Positions 7,688 to 16,542 of a stretch of DNA of 32,893 nucleotides are shown piece by piece. The notes under the pieces were generated by a model. It saw only the letters and a list, made by a program, of their open reading frames with translations. It was not told the origin of the DNA and searched no databases. Source of the DNA: HGM11525 sp045649145 (GTDB taxonomy: Bacteria; Bacillota; Clostridia; UBA1381); NCBI GenBank assembly GCA_045649145.1, contig JAZRPK010000075.1, positions 1 through 32,893 on the forward strand, read 5' to 3'. Position 1 is the stretch's first letter. Every line of letters begins with the position of its first letter. The translations under genes and the position numbers were made by a program.

Positions 7688-10243
7688 TTATAATATAATT
7701 TTACCTGCCTCTGCATACGCACAAAGTGGTTCGGCATCTTCCCACATAAACACTTTGTATATAGTCCCGCTAATCACATCTGTAAAAACAATATTTTCGT
7801 CAAAATTTGAGGTTTTTGTTTGCAGTAATTTTCCTGACGAATTGTATACTGCAAGATATATCTTAACATCTGCACTTGCGGAAATATTATTGCTTTCAAC
7901 ATATATATTATCATCTATTTTTGTAATTTCAACTGATGGTGAATCAACTCTATCATAGTTATAAAAGATTTTAACACGTAATCCTTCGTAATCGTTATAC
8001 TGAATTTTTTTCCATTCCTTAGATGATCCGGTATAATATATATTATTTATATTCTTACATCCTTCAAAGGTCCAATCATCTATTGTTCTTAATGACTTCG
8101 GTAAAATGATTTCGGTTAGATTTGAACAGCCAAAAAATGCTCCGAGCTCAATGGTTTCTACTTTGTCAGGGATGCGTACTTTTGTTAGGCTTATACATCT
8201 CTCAAATAGACCAACCGGAATGGAAGTAATGTTGTCTGATAAAACAACATTATTTAGTGATGTACAACAACAGAAAAGATCAGCTCCCAATGTAGTCACG
8301 CTATTAGGGATAATTACATTATTTAACGATATACAATTAACAAATGCATGAGAACCAATAGTTTCAAGATTGTTTGATAACGTTATTTGTTTTAAGTTTT
8401 CGCAATCGCTAAAAGCAGATTCGTCTATCTCTACCACACTGTCAGGTATTATTATTTTTTCTATTCTTTTGCAAGAATTAAAAGCTTCTTTTCCAATGAA
8501 TTTAACGCCAGACGATATTGTAACATTCGTAAGATTTGTACAATACTCAAATGCGCTATCTCCTATTTCTTGCACTGATTGTGGAATCGTAATTTCTGAT
8601 AATCCGTTGCAACTTTCAAAAGCTAAATTTCCAATAATTTCAACTGAATTAGGGATAGTTATGGATGTTAAACCCTTGCAAGATCTAAACGATTCTAACC
8701 CTAATTCCTTGACCGAATTAGGAATTTCGTACCTTCCTTCTTTACCATTTGGATATGCAATCAAAGTTGTTTTATCCTTATTAAATAAAACTCCGTTTTG
8801 CGAACAAAATAGCTGATTATCTTTGGATACATTAATTGATTTTAGATTATGATTTTGCCAAAAAGCATATCTGCCTATAGATGAAACTTTTTTTCCAATT
8901 GTAATATTTTCTAACGCATCACAATAAGAAAATGCGTTCTCACCAATATCTGTAATGGTATCTGGAAGAGATACACTAGTTATCTGTTTGTTTGAAGAAA
9001 ATGCAAAAGATTTGATATGAGTCACAATATAATCATCGATTGAACTTGGCAATATTAAGTCAGTAATGGTTTGATCTGAGACAACTTGAAAACACAGCAA
9101 ATCTGTTATTGTAGCAGTTCCATTAGAGACTGAATAACCATATTGTTGTTGCCATTTTGCATATAAGTTCAAATCTGTTGAAATCGTCATCGTGCTTGGC
9201 ATTTTATTGGTACACGATTTATCCAAATACCATCCCAAAAAGATATATCCATTACGTTCCATATTGGGAATAGTAGTATTGCTACTATCTAACAAATCCG
9301 CTGTTATAGTTTTATTAGCGACATACGAACAATTTGAATTTAGTGTGATTTTCAATTCTCTTTTGATCCATTTTGCATAAAAAATCTTATCGGAGTCTAA
9401 AGTCACTGTACCTGTGGTGCTTTGTGTACATGCACTATCGTAATACCAGCCACAAAAAATATATCCAGGACGAGTTATAGTGGGAACATGCCAGTTGTCT
9501 TGATTTGAATAATATGTATACGAATAATCGCTGACATCGTTACAATTAGAATCAAAAGTAATTTTACACGAATAATTAGAACTACCGCCCGTATTAGGTG
9601 ATAGAATTTGTATGTTATTCGTTGTGCTTGATTTTATATTATCAATACTTCTTACATACCGCGCCCACTCATCTAATAATTTCTTGTCCGATTGAGATAT
9701 ACTATAGGATGTGGCATTTGCCCCCGATATAATATCAAAAAATTCATCATCGGGATCAATACCAAGCATTGCATTAAAATATTTAGCTCTATTAGAATTT
9801 CTCACATCAAAAAGTCCTACCACACATTCAACTACAGCGGTATAATCATTAAGATCAACAGTTGGTAAGCCTGCTGCATCACCTATTTCATCAATTGCAA
9901 CATCCTGCGCCAAATCCCATAGACTCTTACTCAGTTCTTTGTCGGCATAATCCAACAGTGAATCTCTAATCGCATTTAATCTTTTTTCATACAAGTTCTC
10001 ATCTATCGTTTTATACACCAAATCTAAAAATGTCGATTTTATAATTAGATTATCAGTTTTTCCGGTTAGCAATTGGTAAAAAGCATTATCACTTTTGGGA
10101 GTGTACACAAGGCTTCCAGATAAAAATCTAAGAAATTTCTTTGCAGAATCTTCCGATAGCGAAGTGCTTGCACTAACATTGACGCATAAGCTAGATAAAA
10201 CAGTTGCTATCACTAAAATCAAACATAAAATCCTTTTTCTCAT
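7688..10243 (-). CDS. Secreted BspA-like leucine-rich-repeat surface protein
   Basis: 851 aa from the ATG at 10243, which has AGAAGGA 8 nt upstream; the frame could extend eight codons to a TTG, without support. Order: signal peptide (MRKRILCLILVIATVLSS...), about 200 residues without a recognised domain, two InlB-B/Listeria-Bacteroides repeats (GYIFCGWYYDSACT... and GYIFLGWYLDKSCT..., each ending LYAKW or FYAKW), then about 15 LRR_5 repeats (IGDSAFEYCTNLTNVTI type), and a C-terminal domain ending EDAEPLCAYAEAGKIIL. No LPXTG anchor or S-layer domain seen. LRR_5 proteins usually bind surfaces or other cells. It is divergent from the operon and clearly richer in A and T than neighbouring genes, suggesting separate acquisition. 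Confidence 0.9.
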   Translation of the reverse strand: MRKRILCLILVIATVLSSLCVNVSASTSLSEDSAKKFLRFLSGSLVYTPKSDNAFYQLLTGKTDNLIIKSTFLDLVYKTIDENLYEKRLNAIRDSLLDYADKELSKSLWDLAQDVAIDEIGDAAGLPTVDLNDYTAVVECVVGLFDVRNSNRAKYFNAMLGIDPDDEFFDIISGANATSYSISQSDKKLLDEWARYVRSIDNIKSSTTNNIQILSPNTGGSSNYSCKITFDSNCNDVSDYSYTYYSNQDNWHVPTITRPGYIFCGWYYDSACTQSTTGTVTLDSDKIFYAKWIKRELKITLNSNCSYVANKTITADLLDSSNTTIPNMERNGYIFLGWYLDKSCTNKMPSTMTISTDLNLYAKWQQQYGYSVSNGTATITDLLCFQVVSDQTITDLILPSSIDDYIVTHIKSFAFSSNKQITSVSLPDTITDIGENAFSYCDALENITIGKKVSSIGRYAFWQNHNLKSINVSKDNQLFCSQNGVLFNKDKTTLIAYPNGKEGRYEIPNSVKELGLESFRSCKGLTSITIPNSVEIIGNLAFESCNGLSEITIPQSVQEIGDSAFEYCTNLTNVTISSGVKFIGKEAFNSCKRIEKIIIPDSVVEIDESAFSDCENLKQITLSNNLETIGSHAFVNCISLNNVIIPNSVTTLGADLFCCCTSLNNVVLSDNITSIPVGLFERCISLTKVRIPDKVETIELGAFFGCSNLTEIILPKSLRTIDDWTFEGCKNINNIYYTGSSKEWKKIQYNDYEGLRVKIFYNYDRVDSPSVEITKIDDNIYVESNNISASADVKIYLAVYNSSGKLLQTKTSNFDENIVFTDVISGTIYKVFMWEDAEPLCAYAEAGKIIL

Positions 10244-10435
10244 AATTTTGTTCCTTCTTTCGGGCAATTCATATTAGTGTGCATAAAACAAATACATTCT
10301 CATTCTAGTTATTATGCCATAAACAATAGAAATAGTCAACAACATTGCTATAAAAAGTGTTAATTTGTTTTTGGGGAAGGTAGTATAATGAAAAATCACT
10401 TTGTTGCCATCGGAGGGACAAATAACAATGTGTTA

Positions 10436-10478
10436 ATATGCACCGTTAAATGTAAGAATTTGGCGGTGCGTATTTTTT
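10436..10478 (+). terminator. Leader terminator upstream of the operon promoter
   Basis: ATATGCACCG and CGGTGCGTAT form a 10-bp stem (one G-T pair) with an 18-nt loop, followed by TTTTT. It would stop a transcript starting near 10390 before it reaches the polysaccharide genes. Confidence 0.65.
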
Positions 10479-10521
10479 GTGTTAACTGCGGTAAATGCAG
10501 ATTTCGGTCGGTATATAATTG

Positions 10522-10550
10522 TTGACAAATAAACCGTGCGATGATACAAT
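10522..10550 (+). promoter_or_regulatory. Strong sigma-A promoter of the polysaccharide operon
   Basis: TTGACA (10522-10527), 17-nt spacer, TACAAT (10545-10550); start near 10557, leader about 75 nt. Close to the vegetative consensus, so the operon is probably expressed in growing cells. Confidence 0.8.
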
Positions 10551-10631
10551 ATAATTGTATATATTTATAAAATGAGCACAATTGTACGGTTTTTTATAAG
10601 GTGTAGAAATTAACATATGAGGGATTAGATT

Positions 10632-11756
10632 ATGAAAGAGAAAATCTGGCTTTCCACCCCCACTATTCACGGGGAAGAACAAGCATTTGTTAAGGAAGCT
10701 TTTGACACTAACTGGGTGGCACCTCTTGGCAAAAACGTAACAGAGTTTGAAAATGAAATAGGAAGATATTTAGGAGTAAAAGGCGCTGCGGCAATGACTG
10801 CGGGCACGCACGCTTTGCATATGGCGGTAAAGCTTGCAGGCGTGGGGGACGGAGATGTTGTTTTATGTTCCGATTTAACCTTTGCGGCTACCGTTAATCC
10901 TGTAACCTATGAGGGCGGAGTTCCGGTATTCGTTGACAGCGAACGGGATACGTGGAATATGAATCCCGAGGCACTTGAAGAAGGTCTTAAAAAGTACAAA
11001 GATAAAGTAAAGGCGGTAATTGTGGCAAATCTTTACGGAACACCCGCAAAGCTTGACGAAATTGCCGACATATGCAATAGATACGGCGTAATTCTGATTG
11101 AAGATGCAGCCGAGTCGCTTTCCGCTACATACAAAGGACGACAGACGGGTACTTTTGGCAAATATAACGCAATAAGCTTTAACGGAAACAAGATAATAAC
11201 CACGTCAGGCGGAGGAATGTTCCTGTCCGATGACGAGGAGGCTGTGTCTAAGGTAAGATTTTACTCCACTCAGGCAAGAGACCCTGCTCCGTGGTATCAG
11301 CATAGCGAGATAGGCTATAACTACCGTATGAGTAATATTGTTGCAGGCATAGGCCGCGGTCAGCTGCTGCATATAGATGAGCATAAGGGTCTTAAAAAGG
11401 AAATTTACAATCGCTACAAAGTGGCATTTTCCGATTTGCCGGTAGAAATGAATCCGTATCTTGAATGTTCTGAGCCGAATTTCTGGCTCAGCTGCTTTAC
11501 GATAAATAAAGAGGCAATGCATAAGGTAACGCCCGAGAAAATAAGGCTTGCGCTTGAGGCAGAAAATATCGAGTCAAGACCGATTTGGAAGCCAATGCAT
11601 ATGCAGCCGGTATTTAAGGACAGTGATTATATAACAGTTAATAATATTGATGTTGGAGCAGACATTTTCGAAAGAGGCTTGTGTCTGCCGAGCGATATTA
11701 AAATGACTATAGAGCAACAGGCAAGAGTTATTGATATAATAAAGGAGTTATTCTGA
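10632..11756 (+). CDS. DegT/DnrJ/EryC1 sugar aminotransferase (PglE-like)
   Basis: 374 aa PLP enzyme of the nucleotide-sugar aminotransferase family. Motifs: TAGTHALHMAVKLAGVGDGD, EDAAESLSATYKGRQTGTFG and the PLP lysine region SFNGNKIITTSGGG. It should transfer an amino group from glutamate to C4 of a UDP-4-keto-6-deoxy sugar. Together with the two following genes (sugar-phosphate transferase and acetyltransferase) it forms the PglE-PglC-PglD trio that makes and attaches a diacetamido-trideoxyhexose (bacillosamine type), as EpsN-EpsL-EpsM do in Bacillus subtilis. First gene of the operon; RBS GAGGG 8 nt upstream; stop overlaps the next start (TGATG). The exact sugar is inferred. Confidence 0.9.
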   Translation: MKEKIWLSTPTIHGEEQAFVKEAFDTNWVAPLGKNVTEFENEIGRYLGVKGAAAMTAGTHALHMAVKLAGVGDGDVVLCSDLTFAATVNPVTYEGGVPVFVDSERDTWNMNPEALEEGLKKYKDKVKAVIVANLYGTPAKLDEIADICNRYGVILIEDAAESLSATYKGRQTGTFGKYNAISFNGNKIITTSGGGMFLSDDEEAVSKVRFYSTQARDPAPWYQHSEIGYNYRMSNIVAGIGRGQLLHIDEHKGLKKEIYNRYKVAFSDLPVEMNPYLECSEPNFWLSCFTINKEAMHKVTPEKIRLALEAENIESRPIWKPMHMQPVFKDSDYITVNNIDVGADIFERGLCLPSDIKMTIEQQARVIDIIKELF

Positions 11757-12379
11757 TGTATAAAAAGTATCTGAAACGTCCTGTTGACATAATTTGTGCC
11801 CTTGCGGCAATAACGGTGTTTAGCTGGCTTTACATAATAGTTGCAGTGCTTGTGAGGATAAAGCTGGGAAGCCCTGTACTGTTTAAGCAGGAAAGACCTG
11901 GACAAAGCGGCAAAATATTTACACTTTATAAGTTCAGAACAATGATCGATAAAAAGGACGAAAATGGCAATCTTCTGCCTGATGGTGAAAGACTGACTTC
12001 GTTTGGAAAGCTTCTAAGGAAAACAAGTCTTGACGAATTACCCGAGGCGTTTAACATATTAAAAGGCGATATGAGTGTAGTCGGACCAAGACCTCTTTTG
12101 GTAAAATATCTCCCTCTTTATAACGAACACCAAAAAAGACGCCATGAGGTAAGACCGGGGCTTTCGGGACTTGCGCAGATAAGCGGTAGAAATGCACTCA
12201 CATGGGAGGATAAATTCGATTTGGATGTCGAATATGTTGATAATATCACTTTTTTGGGCGACGTCAAAATTATTCTAAAAACCGTTTTGAGTGCATTTGT
12301 AAAAAAGGAAGGCATTTCGGCAGCAGGACAAGCGACTATGGGCGAATTTGTCGGAACAAAGGAGCAACAAAATGTGTAA
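11756..12379 (+). CDS. PglC/EpsL-like initiating phosphoglycosyl transferase
   Basis: 207 aa bacterial sugar transferase. A short N-terminal hydrophobic re-entrant helix (DIICALAAITVFSWLYIIVAV) is followed by the catalytic core FKQERPGQSGKIFTLYKFRTM, TSLDELPEAFNILKGDMSVVGPRPL (Asp-Glu dyad) and RPGLSGLAQISGRN. It transfers a sugar phosphate from UDP-sugar to undecaprenyl phosphate at the inner membrane face, starting repeat-unit assembly. The size is that of the small monotopic PglC group rather than the long WbaP group. RBS AAAGGAG upstream; overlaps the next gene by 8 nt. Confidence 0.93.
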   Translation: MYKKYLKRPVDIICALAAITVFSWLYIIVAVLVRIKLGSPVLFKQERPGQSGKIFTLYKFRTMIDKKDENGNLLPDGERLTSFGKLLRKTSLDELPEAFNILKGDMSVVGPRPLLVKYLPLYNEHQKRRHEVRPGLSGLAQISGRNALTWEDKFDLDVEYVDNITFLGDVKIILKTVLSAFVKKEGISAAGQATMGEFVGTKEQQNV

Positions 12380-12977
12380 AGAAGTCATCATAATCGGTGC
12401 CGGAGGACACGGCAAGGTTATTGCAGATATAATAGAAAAAAACGGTGATAAGGTTTTAGGTTTTTTAGATGACGGGACTGAGCAAAAAGAAGTCTTCGGC
12501 TATCCCGTTCTCGGAAAAACAGGAGATTGCAATAAATATAAGGATAAAGAATTTTTTGTTGCAATAGGTAACAATCAGGTACGAAAGAAAATCGCAACCG
12601 ATAACGCAGACTTAAAGTTCTATACGGCAATTCATCCCAAGGCTGTTATTTCAAGGGGTGTAGAAATCGGCGTTGGGACTTGCGTTATGGCAGGCTCGGT
12701 AATTAATGCCGATACTAAAATAGGCAAACACGTAATAATTAACAGCGGCTCTGTAGTTGAGCACGATAATAGGCTTTCTGATTTTGTGCATCTTTCTCCT
12801 GGTGCAGTTCTTTGCGGAACGGTTACGGTGGGAGAATGTACGCATATAGGTGCAGGTGTCACTGTTAAAAATAATACGAATATCACAGGTGAAGCTGTAA
12901 TTAGCGAGGGAGCCGCGGTTATCTGCGGTATAGAAGAACTCGGCACATACTGCGGAGTACCTGCGAAAAAGATGTGA
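12372..12977 (+). CDS. PglD/NeuD-family sugar O/N-acetyltransferase
   Basis: 201 aa. An N-terminal nucleotide-sugar-binding Rossmann-like part (VIIIGAGGHGKVIADII) precedes a left-handed beta-helix of hexapeptide repeats (IGVGTCVMAGSVINADTKIG, HLSPGAVLCGTVTVG, IGAGVTV), ending GVPAKKM. Likely N-acetylates the 4-amino sugar made by the aminotransferase two genes upstream, using acetyl-CoA. The frame extends to a TTG at 12348, but ATG 12372 has AAGGAG 7 nt upstream and starts the conserved MCKEVIIIG. Confidence 0.92.
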   Translation: MCKEVIIIGAGGHGKVIADIIEKNGDKVLGFLDDGTEQKEVFGYPVLGKTGDCNKYKDKEFFVAIGNNQVRKKIATDNADLKFYTAIHPKAVISRGVEIGVGTCVMAGSVINADTKIGKHVIINSGSVVEHDNRLSDFVHLSPGAVLCGTVTVGECTHIGAGVTVKNNTNITGEAVISEGAAVICGIEELGTYCGVPAKKM

Positions 12978-12980
12978 GAT

Positions 12981-14114
12981 ATGAGAAAAATTTGTTATAT
13001 TACCACAATATCAATTACAATAAAAGCGTTTTTTATACCACAGCTAAAATATCTCTCGGAAAATGGATATGAGGTTGTTGTAATTTGCTCCCCTGATGAA
13101 GACTTGCAAAAGGAGTTGGGAGATAAGGTCAGATTTATACCTGTCCATATTGCAAGAGGAATATCTCCAAAAACGCTTCTAAGCTCGATTTTGATGCTTA
13201 AAAAGGTTTTCCTAAAAGAAAAATTTGATATAGTTCAGTACTCTACCCCAAATGCTGCATTTTGCTCATCAATTGCAGCCAAACTGGCAAAAATCAAAAT
13301 AAGAAATTACCATCTTATGGGACTAAGATATGTCGGAATGAAAGGTGTCTACAGAAAACTTTTTAAGCTTATAGAAAAGGTAACCTGCAGATTATCAACA
13401 CATATTGAATGTATCACAAAATCCAACTTAAATTTCTCCATTGAAGAAAAGCTCTTTTTGCCCCAAAAGGCAACAGTTGTTTGGAATGGAAGCACCGGCG
13501 GAGTAGACCTTGAGAAATTTGATTATAAAAAAAGAGACGGTTATAGAACACAAGTTCGTAAGGAATTAGGGCTTTTGGAAGATGATTTCGTCTTTGGTTT
13601 TGTCGGACGGATTACCAAGGATAAAGGTATTGACGAGATATTAGAGGCATTTGGTGATATCAAAGGCGAAAGCAAGCTTTTGCTGATTGGAGCAAAAGAG
13701 GGTATAGGCACATTAAACCCTGTTTTGTGGGAAAATGCTCAAAAAAATGAGAAAATAATAATTCACGACAGCGTGTCGGATATTGAAAAATATTATGCGG
13801 CGATTGATGTCTTATTACTTCCCAGCTACCGCGAGGGGTTTGGTATGGTTATTGCAGAGGCGGCGGCGATGGGCACGCCTGCAATCGTAAGCGATATTCC
13901 GGGACCGATTGATGCTATCTTGGAAAACGAGACAGCTCTTACCGTCAAGGTAAAGGACGCACAGGATTTACAAGACAAAATGCAGATGCTTCTTGATGAC
14001 CCTGTATTGTGCGAGAAGATGGGCAAAGAGTGTGTGAATTTTGTATCAGAAACATTTGATAGCCGAATTCTTTTAGAAAAGATTTTGGAGAGAAAGGAAA
14101 GCTTGTTGGTTTAG
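12981..14114 (+). CDS. GT4 family glycosyltransferase
   Basis: 377 aa GT-B fold retaining glycosyltransferase. The C-terminal half has the family signature: GFVGRITKDKGIDEILEAF, the LLLPSYREGFGMVIAEAAAMGTPAIVSD block with the EX7E pair, and a closing LLLDDP region. Overall like PglA/CapM proteins that add the second sugar to the lipid-linked primer, which fits its place directly after the PglE-C-D trio. Donor and acceptor are unknown. Cytoplasmic, probably membrane-associated. Confidence 0.88.
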   Translation: MRKICYITTISITIKAFFIPQLKYLSENGYEVVVICSPDEDLQKELGDKVRFIPVHIARGISPKTLLSSILMLKKVFLKEKFDIVQYSTPNAAFCSSIAAKLAKIKIRNYHLMGLRYVGMKGVYRKLFKLIEKVTCRLSTHIECITKSNLNFSIEEKLFLPQKATVVWNGSTGGVDLEKFDYKKRDGYRTQVRKELGLLEDDFVFGFVGRITKDKGIDEILEAFGDIKGESKLLLIGAKEGIGTLNPVLWENAQKNEKIIIHDSVSDIEKYYAAIDVLLLPSYREGFGMVIAEAAAMGTPAIVSDIPGPIDAILENETALTVKVKDAQDLQDKMQMLLDDPVLCEKMGKECVNFVSETFDSRILLEKILERKESLLV

Positions 14115-14116
14115 TT

Positions 14117-15400
14117 ATGAAAGTTTTGGTTGTGACTAACGTTTTGTGGCGAAATGATAACGGCGTGGGAAATTCTTACTCCAACATATTTCGAGGTATG
14201 GATAATGTTGAATTTGCAAATGTATGTTGTCAGGAGGGTGTCTCCTGCAACGCCGTTTCTAAAAAATGCTTTCAGATTTCAGAATCGAGCCTTATTGCTA
14301 ATTTGAAAAACAAAAAGGTCCCGTCCGGTCACGAGGAAAAGGAAATCAAGCAGAATAACGAAATAGTAGCCCCTGACAGTCGTATTTTTACAATCATAAA
14401 AAGGTCAAGACTTCAGGTTTTTTTGTGGCTTAGGAATCTTATCTGGAAGGTCGGAAGATGGAAGAGCGACGAGCTAAACCATTTTATTGATGAATTTTGT
14501 CCCGATTTGATTTTTGCACAGGTGCAAGACTGTATGTACCTTAACGACTTGATAGTTTATATTCAGGAATATACAAAAAAACCACTGCTTTTGTATGCGT
14601 GGGACGATGTATATTCGATGAAACAGTTTAGCCTCTCTCCGCTGTTTTGGATTGACAGACTGTTGCAGAGAAAATCGCTTAGAAAGCTTGTAAGTCACTC
14701 AAAGCTTTTATACACAATCTCAAAGGAACAAAAGGAAGAGTATGCAAAACTTTTTAAGAGGCACACCGATATTCTTTACAAGGGCTATGAATTTTGCGAC
14801 AAGCCGCAAAATTCGGAACTTAAAGCCCCCATTCGTATGCTTTATACCGGAAATTTGTACAGCGGTCGGTGTAAAACTGTGGAAAAGCTGTGCAGAGAGC
14901 TTGCCGAAATAAACAAAAACGGAACAAAAATACAGCTCCAAATATATTCCGCAACGCCCCTGTCAAAAAGACAGGAGAAAGCATTGAACATAAAGGATAC
15001 ATCATATTTTCACGGCAGAATTCCCGAACAGGAGGTACAGCAAAAGCAAAAAGAGGCTGATATACTGTTACATATAGAGCCATTCTCCCTAAAGGGGAAG
15101 CTTTTATGCCGATTATCCTTTTCGACCAAGCTTGTTGACTATTTTAATAACCGCAAATGTATTTTTGCAGTTGGGGACAAAATATGCTCTTCTATGAAAT
15201 ACTTAAAACGCAATGACGCGGCAATAGTATGCGAAAGCATAGACGAAATGAGAAATAACATAAGAAGAGTTGTTGAAAATAAGGACTTTATTTCCGAATA
15301 TGCCGATAAAGCGTGGGAATGCGGAAGCAAAAACCACAGAATTTCCCAGATACAGCAAAAAATATATGATGATATGATAAATATAAGCCAACCAAACTGA
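14117..15400 (+). CDS. Divergent GT-B glycosyltransferase
   Basis: 427 aa. Begins MKVLVVTNVLWRNDNGVGNS; a conserved-looking LLYAWDDVYSMKQF lies mid-protein; the C-terminal half (MLYTGNLYSGR, YFHGRIPEQEVQQKQKEADILLHIEPF, FSTKLVDYFN) follows the GT-B/GT4 pattern with strong divergence. Likely adds one sugar of the repeat unit. It starts 2 nt after the previous stop with only a weak ribosome binding site, suggesting translational coupling. Specificity unknown. Confidence 0.75.
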   Translation: MKVLVVTNVLWRNDNGVGNSYSNIFRGMDNVEFANVCCQEGVSCNAVSKKCFQISESSLIANLKNKKVPSGHEEKEIKQNNEIVAPDSRIFTIIKRSRLQVFLWLRNLIWKVGRWKSDELNHFIDEFCPDLIFAQVQDCMYLNDLIVYIQEYTKKPLLLYAWDDVYSMKQFSLSPLFWIDRLLQRKSLRKLVSHSKLLYTISKEQKEEYAKLFKRHTDILYKGYEFCDKPQNSELKAPIRMLYTGNLYSGRCKTVEKLCRELAEINKNGTKIQLQIYSATPLSKRQEKALNIKDTSYFHGRIPEQEVQQKQKEADILLHIEPFSLKGKLLCRLSFSTKLVDYFNNRKCIFAVGDKICSSMKYLKRNDAAIVCESIDEMRNNIRRVVENKDFISEYADKAWECGSKNHRISQIQQKIYDDMINISQPN

Positions 15401-15422
15401 CAAAAAGGATGCGCAAAAACCG

Positions 15423-16517
15423 ATGAATATATTTCTGATAAATTTTATATTGATGCTTTTTGAGGCGTTGTTTCTGCTTTACCGCCCCCGAAAAGACCCG
15501 AATATTTCAAAAGAGCAGCTCCAAACCTACAAAAAATGGTTTGTTGTACTGCAATGCTTTCAATGGATTTTAATAAGTACCCTTAGGGACAATTCGGTGG
15601 GGTCGGACACATCAAACTATATAAGAATTTTTGAAATGGATGCCGAGCTTTCGTGGAGAGAATGCTTTGAATATTTTAAGAACTACTATTTCAGGGAACA
15701 CACGGCGATGGATATGGAGCCAGGCTATATCCTGTTCGAAAAACTGATTGCATCCATATGGTATCATGAGGGCTTTTATAAGTTCGCAATTGCAGCCATT
15801 TTTATGCCTTCGATGGGCTATTTTATTTACAAATATTCCGATGACCCGTGTCTGGCATTTATGCTGTATTTCGGATTGTTTTACAATATGTTCTCGCTTA
15901 CGGGATACCGACAAGTATTGTCTGTATCCATAGGAATTTTCTGGTCATACAAATATGTTAAGCAGCGAAAATTCTGGAAATTCTTGCTGCTGGTGCTTGT
16001 GGCTGCAACAATACATAAATCCACATTGGTATTTATTGCATTTTATTTTCTGTCACAAAAGAAAATAACGTCATTGTATATGACAACAGCCATCATAGCT
16101 ATAGCGGGAATGATTGTTTTCAGAGAACAGATATTTGAATATGTTAAGATAATTGTAGGATATGAAGAATTTGGTGTAGAATCGGGATTTACTCAAAGAA
16201 ACTTCCTTTTACTGTTCTCCGTTTTAACGATATTGGCGCTGTGGAGATACCCTTACGTTGCCAGACGCTATCCGGATGCAGGAATCTATTACAATGCACT
16301 TGTTTTATCTTGGGCGATGGTTCCGTTTGCAATGGTAAGCCCGACCTCGATGCGACTTGTTTATGACTTTGGCTTTATGCTTATGATATTGGTTCCAAAG
16401 ATATATCGAAGCTTCAGAAATAAGAAGGACACGGTGTTAGCCTACACAATAAGTATACTGGTATTCGGATTCTTTATTGCAGTTAAGGCTATACCTTACA
16501 AATTTTTCTGGCAGTAA
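15423..16517 (+). CDS. EpsG-family polysaccharide polymerase (Wzy-like)
   Basis: 364 aa with about ten hydrophobic segments and an RDNSVGSDTSNY motif near residue 55, the typical first extracellular loop of EpsG proteins, followed by PGY and a GYRQ motif (SLTGYRQVLSVSIGIFW). EpsG-like proteins polymerise lipid-linked repeat units outside the membrane. It is the only polymerase candidate here and pairs with the flippase at 19645. Confidence 0.87.
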   Translation: MNIFLINFILMLFEALFLLYRPRKDPNISKEQLQTYKKWFVVLQCFQWILISTLRDNSVGSDTSNYIRIFEMDAELSWRECFEYFKNYYFREHTAMDMEPGYILFEKLIASIWYHEGFYKFAIAAIFMPSMGYFIYKYSDDPCLAFMLYFGLFYNMFSLTGYRQVLSVSIGIFWSYKYVKQRKFWKFLLLVLVAATIHKSTLVFIAFYFLSQKKITSLYMTTAIIAIAGMIVFREQIFEYVKIIVGYEEFGVESGFTQRNFLLLFSVLTILALWRYPYVARRYPDAGIYYNALVLSWAMVPFAMVSPTSMRLVYDFGFMLMILVPKIYRSFRNKKDTVLAYTISILVFGFFIAVKAIPYKFFWQ

Positions 16518-16542
16518 ATTTAACCTTGAAAGGAGAAGGTGT

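Larger units (their letters stand above)
10268..10631. promoter_or_regulatory. Divergent intergenic region with polysaccharide operon control signals
   Basis: This 364-bp gap separates the LRR gene from the polysaccharide operon. It holds a hairpin terminator (10436-10478), imperfectly repeated TGTTAA...GTTAAATG / TGTTAACTGCGGTAAATG segments, and a near-consensus sigma-A promoter (10522-10550). A 45-codon frame (10388-10525, MKNHFVAIGGTNNN...) with a GGGGAAGG upstream is open but overlaps the terminator and is not called as a gene. An isolated TATAAT at 10384-10389 could start a short leader RNA. Confidence 0.55.

Noticed and set aside
10388..10525. 45-aa cysteine-containing frame with a GGGGAAGG upstream
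   Set aside because: It overlaps a terminator hairpin and the operon -35 box, and has no recognisable similarity. Probably chance.
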